From Molanna angustata (taxonomy: Eukaryota > Arthropoda > Insecta > Trichoptera > Molannidae), in the NCBI GenBank assembly GCA_963576475.1, contig OY754972.1, forward strand, positions 30,241,107-30,305,106: a DNA stretch of 64,000 nucleotides. The letters run 5' to 3'. Positions 1 through 11,271 of the stretch are shown here, piece after piece; positions within the stretch are counted from its first letter, which is position 1, and every line of letters starts with the position of its first letter. The position numbers and the translations under genes are program-made. The notes beneath the pieces were generated by a model, which was given only the letters and a program-made list of their open reading frames with translations, had not been told where the DNA came from and ran no database searches.

Positions 1-1957
1 CAAAAGTACTGCCACAACTAGAATGAATGTAGGCCCTTGTCTCTCCGTGGAGATAGAGCATATGCTTCTTCATGTGTGGAAGCTGAGCGAAGCGGGAAAG
101 GCAAATTCGACAAGCGAATGGTTTTTCTCCAGTGTGATGTCTAGTATGAAGCGTCAGGGCAGTGGAATGAGCGAAAGCTTTCCAACAAACTCTGCAACGG
201 TAAGGTCTTGCACCTGAATGTTTGCGCTGGTGCACTGTAAGTTGAGAACGCTGGGCAAAACGGTTGCCGCACTCTGCGCAACCGTGAGGTTTTTCAGCTC
301 TGTGAGTTCTTATGTGTTCTTGAAGGTGTCCCTTAAGGAATTTTTTGCACACTGGACACTGGAATGGCTTTTCATTATTGTGGAAACAAGCCAAGTGTTT
401 TTTTATTGCATCGGGACGGCCAAAGCTCTTGCCGCACACATAGCATGTAAAATCTCGAATACGAAGATGTCCTTTGATGTGGAGTTTAAGTTTAGCGCTG
501 CAAGTAAAAGTTGCGTAACAATGATCGCACACAAACTTTCGCTCTCCAGTGTGTGTACCTTCGTGCTGCCGCAACTGTCCGGTGCGGGCAAAACGCATAG
601 AACAAAGATGACAAGAGTACGGTTTATGTCCTGTATGAATTCTTAGATGCAAACGAAGCCTTTCTTTGATGAGAAATGTTTTGCTACAGAAGTCACACGA
701 GAATACAGTTGGATTTTCAATAGCCTCAGAATGAATAGAGGAAACATGATTTCTCAAATGACCCGCTTGTCGAAAGTTCTTATTACAAATTTCACATACA
801 AAAGGTTTGACACCTTTATGAATGAGATTATGTTTACGTAGATCATTTTTCCCTAGAAAAACTTTACCACAATCATCACAAGTATGCTTCTTTCTCTTAA
901 TGACATTTTTTGTGCTTTCATCTTTAATTTTATCAACGATGCTGTATTTATAAACATAATTTTCTTCATCATCCTGTAAACTAGAGTCGGAGAAAGTTTC
1001 AGATTTGGAGCTAATAGTGGTGTTCATCTTTTTAGATTTAACTGGTGGACCTGCACCAGCTTTTTCGGGATTTTTCCTCTTGACATATGCTCTTTTAATT
1101 CTTTGTTGTGGATCTTTGAGCTCTTCTTTTGCTTCATTTTTTTTTTTGATACTCTTTGGAGAAGAATTTTCTTTATCTTTATCATGATGTTTAGAAAATG
1201 AATCACTTTTATCAGTCTCTGAATTTCCTTCTGAATATAATGATTCAGAAGATGATTTATGTTCATTGTTCTTTGTTACTTCTTTTCCATTGAGAATTAT
1301 ATCTGTACCTTTAGTGGTTTTATTGAAATTTTTATTATTTCGTTTCAAAACTATTATTTCTGAATTACCGTTAATCTTTTCTCGACTATTTCTCTTTGGC
1401 GGTTTTCCTTCCAAAAAAGTGTCAGAGTTTTTAATATTTTTATTCACACCTTTGGAATTTCTTTTAAAAAAAGTCATATTTGATGATAAAACCGAATTTT
1501 TCCCAGTTTTCATTTCATTTTTGGAAATAGTTGTATTTGAAATTTGAATTTTGTTCATTCTTTTGTCATTTTTTTTTATGTAAGTGTTTTTTGGAGAAAT
1601 ATTTTTTTTCAAAGTATCGTTTTCTTGAACATTTTTATTCACTGTTCTGACACTTCTCTTGGGTGCAACTATGTTCGAAGATAAAATTGTTTTATCTTTA
1701 GAATTGGTACTGGAAATACCATTTTGTACAAGCATTGGATAGGTATCTTTAACATTTTTGTTTAAAGTTTTAGCGTTCCTTTTCGAAACAATAATATCAG
1801 GTGATATATTTTTTTTAATAGTTTCTTTTTCCAAAATTATTATTTCCTTAACATTTTTGGTAATTTTTTCTTTGGTTTTAAGATTTATATTTCTTTTGGC
1901 CTGAAATTTAACTTTGGCTTCACGGTGTGGTCTTAATCTATCTTTCATGTTTGTCAT
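1..1957 (-). CDS. C2H2 zinc-finger protein, 5' part (runs off the left edge)
   Basis: One uninterrupted frame of 652 codons runs from an ATG at 1957 down to the window edge with no stop, so the gene is partial at its C terminus. Residues 1 to about 355 are basic and Ser/Asn/Lys-rich. They contain about four degenerate repeats of a KRN...NKN..K..DT pattern and look like a disordered nuclear-localised region. From residue 360 there are ten C2H2 fingers with typical linkers (TGERKF, TGEKPF, HSGARPY), then the start of an eleventh. The family role is sequence-specific DNA binding in the nucleus; no target can be inferred. Oddities: finger 7 (CPVCKKFLKGHLQEH) is two residues short between the second Cys and first His, and finger 11 reads H-x2-C where C-x2-C is expected. 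The start is the first in-frame ATG after an AT-rich leader. I see no introns. Certain as a zinc-finger gene; orthology unknown. Confidence 0.92.
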   Translation of the reverse strand, partial: MTNMKDRLRPHREAKVKFQAKRNINLKTKEKITKNVKEIIILEKETIKKNISPDIIVSKRNAKTLNKNVKDTYPMLVQNGISSTNSKDKTILSSNIVAPKRSVRTVNKNVQENDTLKKNISPKNTYIKKNDKRMNKIQISNTTISKNEMKTGKNSVLSSNMTFFKRNSKGVNKNIKNSDTFLEGKPPKRNSREKINGNSEIIVLKRNNKNFNKTTKGTDIILNGKEVTKNNEHKSSSESLYSEGNSETDKSDSFSKHHDKDKENSSPKSIKKKNEAKEELKDPQQRIKRAYVKRKNPEKAGAGPPVKSKKMNTTISSKSETFSDSSLQDDEENYVYKYSIVDKIKDESTKNVIKRKKHTCDDCGKVFLGKNDLRKHNLIHKGVKPFVCEICNKNFRQAGHLRNHVSSIHSEAIENPTVFSCDFCSKTFLIKERLRLHLRIHTGHKPYSCHLCSMRFARTGQLRQHEGTHTGERKFVCDHCYATFTCSAKLKLHIKGHLRIRDFTCYVCGKSFGRPDAIKKHLACFHNNEKPFQCPVCKKFLKGHLQEHIRTHRAEKPHGCAECGNRFAQRSQLTVHQRKHSGARPYRCRVCWKAFAHSTALTLHTRHHTGEKPFACRICLSRFAQLPHMKKHMLYLHGETRAYIHSSCGSTF

Positions 1958-2865
1958 TTTAAAATTTAAATAATATTTTTATGTGCAAACAATATTAGTT
2001 AAATTGTTCATGTTATACTTAAAAGTCAATAAGGAATTGGCAATCTTTTGACTAGAATTGTTATTTACCTATAAATGTATCAATAATATACTTTTTCATA
2101 ATTTTTCCTACATAATTTCAAAAATGTTAAATAAACTATAATAAATTATTTACACTATACCTCCCGACACCAAATTAAATAATAAAATAAAAATTGGCGG
2201 CCTTGTTAGTTATGAGCTTATAAAGCAAGTCACCGAAGACAAAATTGGTTCCATCTTGAAGGTATATTCTGCGATAGAGCGAAGGATCTCTGAAACATAC
2301 ATGCATATATTTAAGCCCACAACCGACAGTTTAATATAATATTGTGTAATTATGTACTTCTAAATCATTATAAGCAAATATAAATAAGGGTGTTTGCTCT
2401 TTGTAAACCAAAGATTATTGTGAATCACTTAACTACTACGTACCACAAATCATAAAAAATAGAGATTGAACAAATTATGCAAACGCGAATTTTAACAAAA
2501 TATAAATCGGTAAACTTTTCATATCGCTACGAATATTTCAAACGCCCACAAAGAGACAAGCCAAGCTAGTTCACTACACGACAGCCATTTTTCGTATATC
2601 ATCGAATGTTGCCACAATAGAAAATATTATTTAGTGTTGGTAGCTTTAAGTACTACATATAGATTTAAACGCACGGTAAAAATTATTTAATATTATAATA
2701 TATTCTAGATTTTTATTTAAATAATTTACATTCTATCAGAAATATGATTCACCTAATTAATATACGATTTTACTAGCGGAAGCGTTATGAAGCTATTGAA
2801 CAGGGGCAGGCGAAATTTGGGAAAGTGAATGGCGAGCCAGAATTAAAACATTAACTAAAAAAACA
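1958..2865. other. Upstream region of the zinc-finger gene, no gene seen
   Basis: AT-rich sequence upstream of the minus-strand zinc-finger gene. It should hold its promoter and 5' leader, but I see no clear TATA box or coding frame. The stretch 2500-2620 is slightly less AT-rich and could be the core promoter, which is a guess. Confidence 0.4.
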
Positions 2866-3112
2866 AGTCCTTTCAGTGCCTCCCGTCCCTTCAGTGCCTC
2901 CCGTCCCTTCAGTGCTCCTCACCCCTTCATTACCCCCCGTCCCTTCAGTGCACCCCGTCTCTTCAGTGCCCCCGTCCATTCAGTGCCTCCCATCCTTTTA
3001 GTGACTCCCGTCCTTTCAGGCCCTTCAGTACCTCCCGTCTCTTCAGACCCTTCATTGCAGTATCTACCGTCGCTACAGGCTCTTCAGTACTTCCTTTCCC
3101 TTCAGGACCTTC
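2866..3112. repeat. Degenerate C/T-rich minisatellite
   Basis: Imperfect tandem copies of an approximately 18-bp unit built on CCCTTCAGTGCCTCCCGT. The array begins almost perfect near 2873 and decays towards 3112. It is much richer in C than its surroundings. No coding role is evident. Confidence 0.85.
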
Positions 3113-3679
3113 CTACTTTAAAATACAAAGTTTGATAATAATTTATCAAGCTAGAGAACTAAGATAATATGATGCATGGAATTTTTGTTAAATATTCCTT
3201 GAAATCACTGAGTTCACAATAAAAACACAGACATTTATGATATTGGTGGTAGGTCCGGGGCCCGGCTCCCTCCTCCCTTTATCCGGGCCTGCTTAATCTT
3301 ACATAGGTACATACATATGTGCATACCATCAAGCTCTTTACATATTTGGGTTAGGAAAAAAGGACTGAATTCCACACTATCCTATACCTACCTATCCTGA
3401 CATAGATATTATGCCTATATAAATGTATTAGGAAAACAAAATGTCTTAAATATTTTTTTATTTGGATATAAAGTTTTATAGTTTAGTATTAGATTCTTCA
3501 AAAGGTAGGTACAGGCATACTATTGCTATCGACATTTGATGTGTTTACATGCATAGTTTATAACATACCTAACCTAACTTTATCTGTTAAGTAGGTAGGT
3601 ATATATTTATCCGTGACTAGGTAGGTATAGGTATCGATCAACAGCTCTCTAGTACCTACCTACACACAAGCAGATGATA
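3113..3679. other. Intergenic, no gene seen
   Basis: AT-rich DNA with scattered TACCTACC/GGTAGGTA motifs and a short run at 3340-3440 resembling decayed repeat sequence. No supported coding region. Confidence 0.5.
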
Positions 3680-5226
3680 TGTATGTAGGTACTAAGATCT
3701 AGATATGACGAATATAATAAATTGTAACAATGGTTCTTTCCTATTATTAAATTAATATCCAAATTGTTGTTTGGACATCTTATTCGCATACCTAAGAAAT
3801 ATAGCAGATACCGCTATTGCATCTTGAGGAAGAAATTGCATAATGTTTGAAGATTGCTCTACAAATTGTTATGAAAAAGAGAGATTGCATTTTGCGTATA
3901 CTTTGTATATTAGTGAATGGAAATGTCGCTGGTTGGGGTAATTGACTGTTTTGCTATTGTTTGAGCTCCAACAATGGCGAAAGTAGAATGGAAAAATGAG
4001 TGCAAAGAATAACGTCCGACAGGTTGTTTATTGTATTATGATACATTACCTATTAATATAGGTTTATCTAGTAGGTAGATATAAGAATAAAACAAAATTA
4101 AGATTATTTAACACTTTACACCTATTCAATAGTGCAGTGTAATTTAAGAAAATATATGGTTTATACCTAAGTATTTATTTACATACATAATATGTTATAT
4201 TGAAATGAACTGGTTTATATTTCTGGAATTTAAAGCTACTAACAATGTCTTTTCATTGGAAAAAAACCTCAAGAAAAAAAAATAAAACAAAAAAAACGCT
4301 TTAGCGAATCATTACTCGATAATCGAATATGTGGCTAAAAATAAAAGGATGTAGTGATTGAGAGTGGTTTGTGTTGAAGAAAGAGCACACGCAGACAGAC
4401 GGATGTAGGTATTTGTCATAAATAATATATTTTTATTTTGTAAAAAAAACGTGTATATCTGAATAGGATTACTTTCTTTGGATCTACCTATGGTCCCCAT
4501 ATTTATTCATCATTTATACCATCATGGCTTATCCCGCAAAGTGGGGTAACCAGCGACAGGTGTGAGGGTATGAATTATGTATTAAAATGAAGCCAGATAC
4601 ATACATGTATCCCCGCACACCAGGTTCGTCTCACCAAAAAAGTCAACATTAAGTATGGGTGGTGAGCCTCATTTATAACCAACTCATATGACAAAAAATG
4701 TATTTGTTGAAAATAAAAACTATTAACCAGTAGGTAATAATGCGAATAAAAGACAGTTCTGAAGTAAATTTATAATTTAATCTTGGATTAATTTTTACTT
4801 TTTAAATTAGGTATATCTAGATACCTATGTGAAGTGAGTTAGATGACGTAGGTAATATTTGGAGTTAAAATAATTTAGGAATGTTTTATTTTTACTTTAT
4901 TTTACAAAGGATATCACATATTAGGTACATGCATACATACAATTATTAAAAGGAAATAATCAAAAATACAAAGTAGACATGTGTAGGTACCTCTTACGTA
5001 TAACTATATCTAATATCAAAAGAAGACAATAAAAGACAATTTGTAGAGCAATCTTCAAACATTATGCAATTTCTTCCTCAAGATGCAATAGCGGTATCTG
5101 CTATATTTCTTAGGTATATACGCGAATAAGACGTTCAAACACCAATTTGGATATTAATTTAATATTAATTTAATAATAATTTATTATATTCATCATATCT
5201 AGATCTTAGTAGGTACCTACATACAT
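3680..5226. mobile_element. Long inverted-repeat (foldback-like) element
   Basis: Sequence 3680-3869 recurs as a reverse complement at 5037-5226 with only small indels. The shared arm starts ATGTATGTAGGTAC and ends at GCTCTACAAATTGT. The arms are about 190 bp and the unrelated spacer is about 1.17 kb. The symmetry suggests a non-autonomous DNA transposon or a segmental inverted duplication. I could not find a convincing target-site duplication and no transposase is encoded inside. The right arm abuts a decayed RT fragment. Confidence 0.7.
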
Positions 5227-5240
5227 GTGGTACACTGTAT

Positions 5241-5946
5241 TTGCAGTATGTAAATATTAGACATGGTCATTCCAACAAGGCGCACAAGTTTAGGAGGGAT
5301 GGCCAGCTCCAGCATTGCCTCGTGGAGCTTAATTCTGTTGACACTGTCGTATGCAGCCTTGAAGTCCACAAACAGGTGATATGTTTCAACAATATGCTCC
5401 AGCGTTTTTTCGAGTATCTGCCGCAGTGTATGAAAATTTGGTCAATGGTTGACCTACCCGGTCTGAACCCACTCTGATATTGTCCTACCATTTCCTCCAC
5501 AAATGGGAGTAATCTCATGAATAGGATTCCAGCAAGGACTTTGTATGCTGTGCACAGTAGTGTGATACCTCGGAAGTATAATGAGCAGTTCAGAGCATCC
5601 CCTTACTTATGTAGGGGGCCGATCAAGCCATTATCCCAGTCTCTTGGCATTATTTCAGCTTCCCATATTTTATGGATGATTTGATGAAGACACCATATTT
5701 TAATAGTTCAGATGGTATATCATCGCAGCCTGGAGACTTATTATTTTTAAGACATTTTATTGCTTTGAGAGCTTCATCTAGAGTGGGTTCCGGCACATCT
5801 CCAACATCTGCATTTGCTGTTATAAATTCTGGCTCCTCCGGTGTGTTGTGTTCCCCCTCATTGAGTAGCTCATTATGACTAACAACAACTAAGCATAAGT
5901 GCTTGTGCACGAAATCGGGTGAGTCAAGATTCGTATTCGCGACCAT
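5241..5946 (-). pseudogene. Decayed non-LTR reverse transcriptase fragment (RTE-like)
   Basis: On the minus strand, two broken frames carry RT segments: first EPTLDEALKAIKCLKNNKSPG with DDIPSELLKYG, then, after a frameshift, YQSGFRPGRSTIDQIF followed by a frameshifted palm motif A region. These are hallmarks of the RT finger/palm of RTE-type elements whose RT resembles 'endonuclease-reverse transcriptase' annotations. The catalytic YADD box and C terminus are missing. Several stops and frameshifts show it is dead. Confidence 0.8.
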
Positions 5947-5996
5947 TGCGGATTTCTAACCCAGCGAGCTAACTGCTCTGCCACCACCCATCTATC
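5918..5996 (-). repeat. tRNA-like SINE head fragment
   Basis: On the minus strand the stretch reads like a degraded tRNA, with an A-box-like TTAGCTCGCTGGG and a B-box-like GAATACGAATC about 35 bp apart. It lies immediately 5' of the RT fragment on the same strand. It could be a separate SINE remnant, and it overlaps the first codons of the open frame there. The match is imperfect. Confidence 0.45.
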
Positions 5997-6129
5997 ATTT
6001 ATACCTATATAAAATAATTCAATCAAAGTTCTTATTAATAATTACAGAGTGCTATGTCATTATAAATTATTTATATTGAATATTTCAAGAATATTAGAAA
6101 TCTGTACAGTTTAACATCATAGTTTAACT

Positions 6130-6597
6130 GACAACGTTGCATGCTGAAAATAGACAAAAGTCCGAAAACACGTCAACATTATCATCACTCCCATGGTCAT
6201 ATCTTGGCAAAATTAACATGGGTCAATCCTAACCACTCTTCAAGTATTTACCTTCTTTTTAATTATAAAAAAATCATTGAAATCGGTCAACGTGGTAAAG
6301 AATTATCGCTGAACACACATATTTATTTTTCTTATCCAAAAATGTATATAACCACAACTTTGATTCCCCACACCCCCAAATATTTTTTTTTATGGGAAAA
6401 AGGGTTGTAATTCCTTTTTAAATTGTGGAATCTTTCAATGGATGGCGGTGTGAACAAATATATTGACATCAGCTGTATTATGCATCTAGAGAATATACCA
6501 CACTCTGAAAATAACAGATAAAATAGGTCTATTATATAAAATACGGTTTACGTAGAAGGCGGTCTGTGGCAGAACAGTGTCTGCCCGGGCCCACTAG
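6130..6597 (+). mobile_element. Probable Helitron-like fragment ending in CTAG
   Basis: The interior holds text typical of non-autonomous insect Helitrons (a TTGAAATCGGTCAACGTGG-like block). The right end is GC-rich, CTGCCCGGGCCCACTAGT, matching the usual hairpin followed by CTAG|T. The 5' boundary is not clear. Similar ATTGAAATCGGTTAAAG text follows at 6631, so more than one fragment may be nested. Confidence 0.45.
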
Positions 6598-7092
6598 TAT
6601 GTATATATATGTAGTAAAAACCTCTTTATTGAAATCGGTTAAAGATACAGACCTGCTGCTTCGTCTTGGCTCTGATGTTAGAATTGATTTATTTTGTCGT
6701 GCTTGGTACGAAGATATTAAACTGTAATGCTTCCTATAAATTTATCATTGCTTCAGGTGTAAGACACAGGCAATTAGGTGCAAAGAATGATGGCATTATT
6801 TGTATTGTTGTTGAAAAGGCAAACATACATCTCTGTAAAACTGTCGAGCATGAAATGAAGCTTATGTTTTCATCCTATAGGTAGGTACTTCAAGAAAGGT
6901 TTATCATTCAGCATTACGTTACATTGACACGAAAGTAAAAACAATAAACAATGGAATATCAAGCAAGACATACCGCGCGGGTGCTCGCACAAAACTGTGA
7001 GAAAATTGCAGAGCCGAACATTAGACAACTATCTATACATTTTATTTTGCTTTTTTAGGTATAACTAATTAATTCATACTATTCAATCGTTA
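6598..7092. other. Intergenic, no gene seen
   Basis: Mostly AT-rich. A 72-codon frame at 6666 has no recognisable features and no supporting signals. The stretch 6960-7030 (CAAGCAAGACATACCGCGCGG) is more balanced in composition but unassigned. Confidence 0.4.
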
Positions 7093-7794
7093 ATCGGATG
7101 TTGACAAGAAGAGTAAGGACAGTGATGTTGAATGCGATAATAGAGTGAGACAGACAGGTTACATACCTATATCGGATGTTGACAAGAAGAGTAAGGACAG
7201 TGATGTTGAATGCGATAATAGAGTGAGACAGACAGGTTACATACCTATATCGGATGTTGACAAGAAGAGTAAGGACAGTGATGTTGAATGCGATAATAGA
7301 GTGAGACAGACAGGTTACATACCTATATCGGATGTTGACAAGAAGAGTAAGGACAGTGATGTTGAATGCGATAATAGAGTGAGACAGACAGGTTACATAC
7401 CTATATCGGATGTTGACAAGAAGAGTAAGGACAGTGATGTTGAATGCGATAATAGAGTGAGACAGACAGGTTACATACCTATATCGGATGTTGACAAGAA
7501 GAGTAAGGACAGTGATGTTGAATGCGATAATAGAGTGAGACAGACAGGTTACATACCTATATCGGATGTTGACAAGAAGAGTAAGGACAGTGATGTTGAA
7601 TGCGATAATAGAGTGAGACAGACAGGTTACATACCTATATCGGATGTTGACAAGAAGAGTAAGGACAGTGATGTTGAATGCGATAATAGAGTGAGACAGA
7701 CAGGTTACATACCTATATCGGATGTTGACAAGAAGAGTAAGGACAGTGATGTTGAATGCGATAATAGAGTGAGACAGACAGGTTACATACCTAT
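7093..7794. repeat. 78-bp minisatellite, nine near-perfect units
   Basis: The unit starts ATCGGATGTTGACAAGAAG and ends CAGGTTACATACCTAT. It is repeated nine times with a period of exactly 78 bp from 7093 to 7794, followed by a partial ATCG. Copies look identical, implying very recent expansion or strong homogenisation. The period is a multiple of three, so a frame open in one unit stays open throughout. The plus frame reads a 26-residue unit containing YIPISDVDKKSKDSDVE. That frame has no ATG at its start and no recognised domain, so coding is not demonstrated. Confidence 0.95.
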
Positions 7795-7869
7795 ATCGAT
7801 TCTCTCAATGGAATATGTTACTATTTTTTTATTTTATTTAATTTTACATTTTTTATATGCAGATTACTT

Positions 7870-8060
7870 CTGAGGTAACTGACAGGTACTATATCAAACA
7901 TTAATTTAACACACACCCAATAACAAGTTGCCACATTCTGGAGACTTACGATATTAATCGTCTCACAGATCAAGACTGACAATACAATTCAAATCTGTGT
8001 CTCCATTGGGATTTTTGGATCAGCAGTCAGATACCTAACCAACTGAGCCACGAAAGCCGA
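7870..8060 (-). repeat. tRNA-derived SINE, family 1
   Basis: On the minus strand it starts GGCTTTCGTGGCTCAGTTGG (A box) and runs through a degraded B box to a body shared with the copies at 30790 and 10653 (AACGATTAATATCGTAAG-like text, then CCAGAATGTGGCAAC). The body ends near TACCTGTCAGTTACCTC. An RNA polymerase III-transcribed origin is inferred from the boxes. Confidence 0.8.
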
Positions 8061-8069
8061 TTATTATCA

Positions 8070-8456
8070 AGTAAGTGCCTAAAAAAATATTTCATCCTGA
8101 TTCTTCTTCATGGTTTGCACCATTCACTCCATCTCTCCACATAGGTTCCTATATATCTGTTGTCCGCCAGCATCTTTTGGTAGCTTCTATGGGTAGTGCA
8201 CAACACCGATCACTTGGTCTATCTACATATATAACTGTCTCTAGGGTCCTTTATTGTTTCTGCCCTCCGTCATTCCTTCTGCGACAGTAACAAGTAGACC
8301 CGGATGTCTGATGTTATGGCGATGGCCTATCCATTTGGATCGTTGTAGTGCAACCCTCTTTAGGAGTTGTCTCGTTTCTCCGACTCTGCTCAGTACCACG
8401 TCGTTTGCAATATGGTCTGACCAATGGATCCTAGCCATGCGCCTGTTGCACCACAT
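8070..8456 (-). pseudogene. Decayed RT C-terminal fragment
   Basis: The minus frame reads RMARIHWSDHIANDVVLSRV, then GETRQLLKRV and KWIGHRHNIRHPG. This matches the region after the thumb of 'endonuclease-reverse transcriptase' LINEs (W..H..NE.VL.R...E..LL......W.GH.LR). The reading continues in other frames towards 8075, with stops. It is a short 5'-truncated remnant without catalytic residues. Confidence 0.7.
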
Positions 8457-9600
8457 TTCTTACAGAATGTTTTATCAGTTGCTGTGTTATGGAAAACAGA
8501 TTATCTTTGTACAACGATAAAAGTCATCAAAAACTGTCAAGAGCACATAATTGTATTAAGTTTTATTTCTGTGAAAATTTCACAGGTTCCAGCTAGTGTA
8601 CAGAATTTTATAAGAATTACCTACCAACTTATGAATAATAATACAATATAATGCCAACATTTTTATTACAAATCAACTAATTATTATGATTTTGGGAAAA
8701 AAACATATAACACAAGGAAAATATTAAAAATAGAATGGTAACTATATGAACTAATGATGGAAGTTTCATTTGATCACATAAAACAGCTATGCAATGTTAA
8801 AGTTTATGCAACGAAATCAATAACAGGTTTAGTTCTAGTGAGGTCGAGGTGATATTTTTTTTTTTATTTTACAGATCAAATAAAATAAAACACGATTAAG
8901 AAATACATATTATCCCAAATGAACCGAGTTGCTTGAAAAAGTCGTCGAAGAAAGGTTATGTAGGAAATAAGTCAAATCACTTACTAGCCACCGGATGAAG
9001 ATGTCACTATAACGATTGCGTAATAAGATTCGCCAATAATAACGATTCATTAAGTTACTGTATCAGATAATTTGGCGAAAGTAGCTAATATTTATTCAAA
9101 ATGTAATTTTTTCACTTTTGGGATAGGTTTATACTAACTGCTTAGTGATGTAATAAGTGAATATAGTTGTCGCCAAATATCACCCGGATGTCTGGCTCAA
9201 GTTACGATAATTATACTATACAATGAAAGAAATCTGTGGCGCTTAATATAAAACTCCCTTATGCTTTTCTTCCTCATACCTCTCCATGGTTGGAGAATTA
9301 TATCTGTTATAGATGATTAGTAGGCAAGACCCAGCACGCGAATTATAAAAGAAGCAAACCTTTAGCATCGGGTTCGAAAGACGAGACTTTTATTAAAAAT
9401 TATTCCTCATTCAGTTCTTGCTTTTCTATATTGGAAACACGAAAACTGCTGTTTGCTAAGTAACTCGGTACTTGAATATGGTGCAAGGAAGTGTTAAAAA
9501 AATATAAAAAAAAAAATACACAAAAGCTTCATTTGTTACCGAAATGTCGTCATCAATATAATATTTTGTTTGTTAGGATTTCCCAATTTGCATAATTGTT
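8457..9600. other. Intergenic, no gene seen
   Basis: AT-rich sequence with no supported coding region. Short G/C-balanced pieces at 8940-9020 (GTTGCTTGAAAAAGTCGTCG) and 9190-9300 are unassigned. Confidence 0.4.
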
Positions 9601-9917
9601 AGAGTTCGGGCCTTATTATCTTTATCTATACCGCGAGACTTCTTCGCGCTCTAGATAGTTTTGTAGTAGACGAAAAGCGGCTAAACTCATTAATCCATTC
9701 CTTCCACTCTTGATTCAACCAATATTCACATAAAGCCATTTTATTTGTCTTTGCTCGGCTGCAAAGGTCGGAAGTGTTAGAAAGAAAGTTACATTTACTT
9801 CAGTTACAGTTAAACGACGCGGTTTATACCTATCATTCGTATCGAGTGACTGACGAGAGTGAGATTTTCCACGGAGTAACAGAATTTTTTTAACTTTGGT
9901 GAAAATATTAAATGTAA

Positions 9918-10011
9918 ATGTGCAAAATGTTGCGAAAAATGTGGATGCTTTTTATACTTACGATGGCGAGCAGCAAAGCAGAAGAAAGTAAAACATTTTC
10001 AGAGGAAAAAG
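9918..10011 (+). CDS. Putative first coding exon with signal peptide
   Basis: From an ATG at 9918 (or 9927) the frame reads MCKMLRKMWMLFILTMASS followed by KAEESKTFSEEK. This is a short basic start, a hydrophobic core and a small-residue cleavage region, as in a secretory signal peptide. It ends at a good 5' splice site (G|GTAAAA at 10011/10012), phase 1. Upstream (9760-9900) is less AT-rich, as expected for a promoter and 5' UTR. The likeliest partner downstream on the same strand is the exon at 29081-29992, but direct splicing would put that exon out of frame, so at least one intervening exon or a different partner is needed. It could also be an unrelated gene or a chance frame. Confidence 0.45.
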
Positions 10012-10059
10012 GTAAAAACATGTTTCGATACACGTATGAAAGCATCATTTCTATATAGG

Positions 10060-10301
10060 CCTATAAACACTTAAACAGACACACAGACACACTAAATGTT
10101 CTACTCCGAATTCTGAGTAAATCCATGTATTTAACATATATGCTGCAAAGCCTCTAAGTTGGTGTTTTTTGACTTCAAAGTTGGAAAAACCGTGAAATAT
10201 ATTGACCTGGCATGTATATGCCAAATTTCACGAAACTTGGTTTGATACTTTGTCGATATGTTAAGGGAATAAAATTCTCTTGAACAAATTGACAGTTGGA
10301 T
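10060..10301 (-). mobile_element. Helitron family A, 5'-end fragment
   Basis: On the minus strand it runs from the terminus ATCCAACTGTCAATTTGTTC inward through TTTGACTTCAAAGT (reverse) to the start of the CA/GT microsatellite region. Body and 3' end are missing. It lies about 50 bp downstream of the putative signal-peptide exon. Confidence 0.8.
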
Positions 10302-10371
10302 AAGAAGATAAATAAGTGTTCTATGCGTTCTATGGCGAATATGGAACACCTATTACGCATTTTACTTTTTA

Positions 10372-10466
10372 CGATGGTGTTCATTCTTCTTTGGGATGGC
10401 TTTCCTTCTCTGGGATGGTGTTCATTCTTCTCTGGGATGGCGTTCCTTCTCTGGGATGGTGTTACT
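10372..10466. repeat. Minisatellite of about 21 bp
   Basis: Four to five tandem variants of GATGGTGTTCATTCTTCTCTGG / GATGGCTTTCCTTCTCTGG. Confidence 0.85.
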
Positions 10467-10652
10467 TAAAGAGCGTGTGAAATAAATTAGGTACGTTTGT
10501 CAAATAGTAGTTTTGAACGATATTTCTTCTGTGTCCTCCAATTTCCTCATTTCTTTTCTTAAGTTATGATAAATTAATATTTGTTGTTTTGAAAAAAAAA
10601 AACTTTTTAATAATTGCCAATAAACGCTGCTTTTGTATAAACATACGTTTGT
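10467..10652. other. Intergenic
   Basis: AT-rich, with an A-run near 10590. No feature supported. Confidence 0.4.
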
Positions 10653-10805
10653 CGGCCTTCGTAGCTAAATTGGTCAGATATCTGAATCCTGAGCCAAAGA
10701 TCCCGGGTTATAGATTCCCAGTAGGGGTGCATGATAAATTAATATGTAAGTACCTAACATAGTACCTGTTAGTTGCCCGAGAAGCAATACAAGATAAAAT
10801 AAATT
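10653..10805 (+). repeat. tRNA-derived SINE, family 1 (diverged copy)
   Basis: Starts GGCCTTCGTAGCTAAATTGG and includes the same GATATCTGAATCCTGAGCC and CCCGGGTTATAGATTCCC blocks as the copy at 30790, then AACATAGTACCTGTTAGTTG. Both pol III boxes carry substitutions, and the central body is deleted. Confidence 0.75.
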
Positions 10806-11271
10806 GTAGGTATCTCCTTTACACACGAGTGCTTGCACTCTGGTAAACGGAAATATGTTATAACTTACTGTGTATCTTTTTCTATATTGTATGATTGTTT
10901 TTTTTAATATATGTATTATAAATGTAATTTAATTTTGTAAGACTCTTGGATTTAAGTTCTTTTGCAAGGTGTTATAATAATAAACACTTCCTTGTGCCCA
11001 GCGCAAGTCTGCTTACTGGAAAAAGTCATTAACTGCCTATTTTGACAACTATGCTACTATAATAATCAACATCTGGAAGAAAAATATGTTCATATATGGT
11101 CCCGGCGTTGCGGAGATATTTTAGAAAAAAAAATATTATCTGCATTTTTTTAATTATGTCATCTAGAAAAAGTCATAATATCATACACAAAATCGTTTAA
11201 AATGTTTCACCAAGTTGATTCTGAAACTATTTTTAGTCTCATTAAAACTTTATTATAATGTAAATGAATAA
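10806..11271. other. Intergenic, no gene seen
   Basis: AT-rich DNA between a SINE and a Helitron. AATAAT and TTTTTT runs but no supported feature. Confidence 0.4.

Noticed and set aside
218..646. 142-codon plus-strand frame
   Set aside because: Antisense shadow of the zinc-finger coding sequence.
7093..7794. CRISPR array
   Set aside because: Repeats are contiguous with no spacers, in a eukaryotic context.
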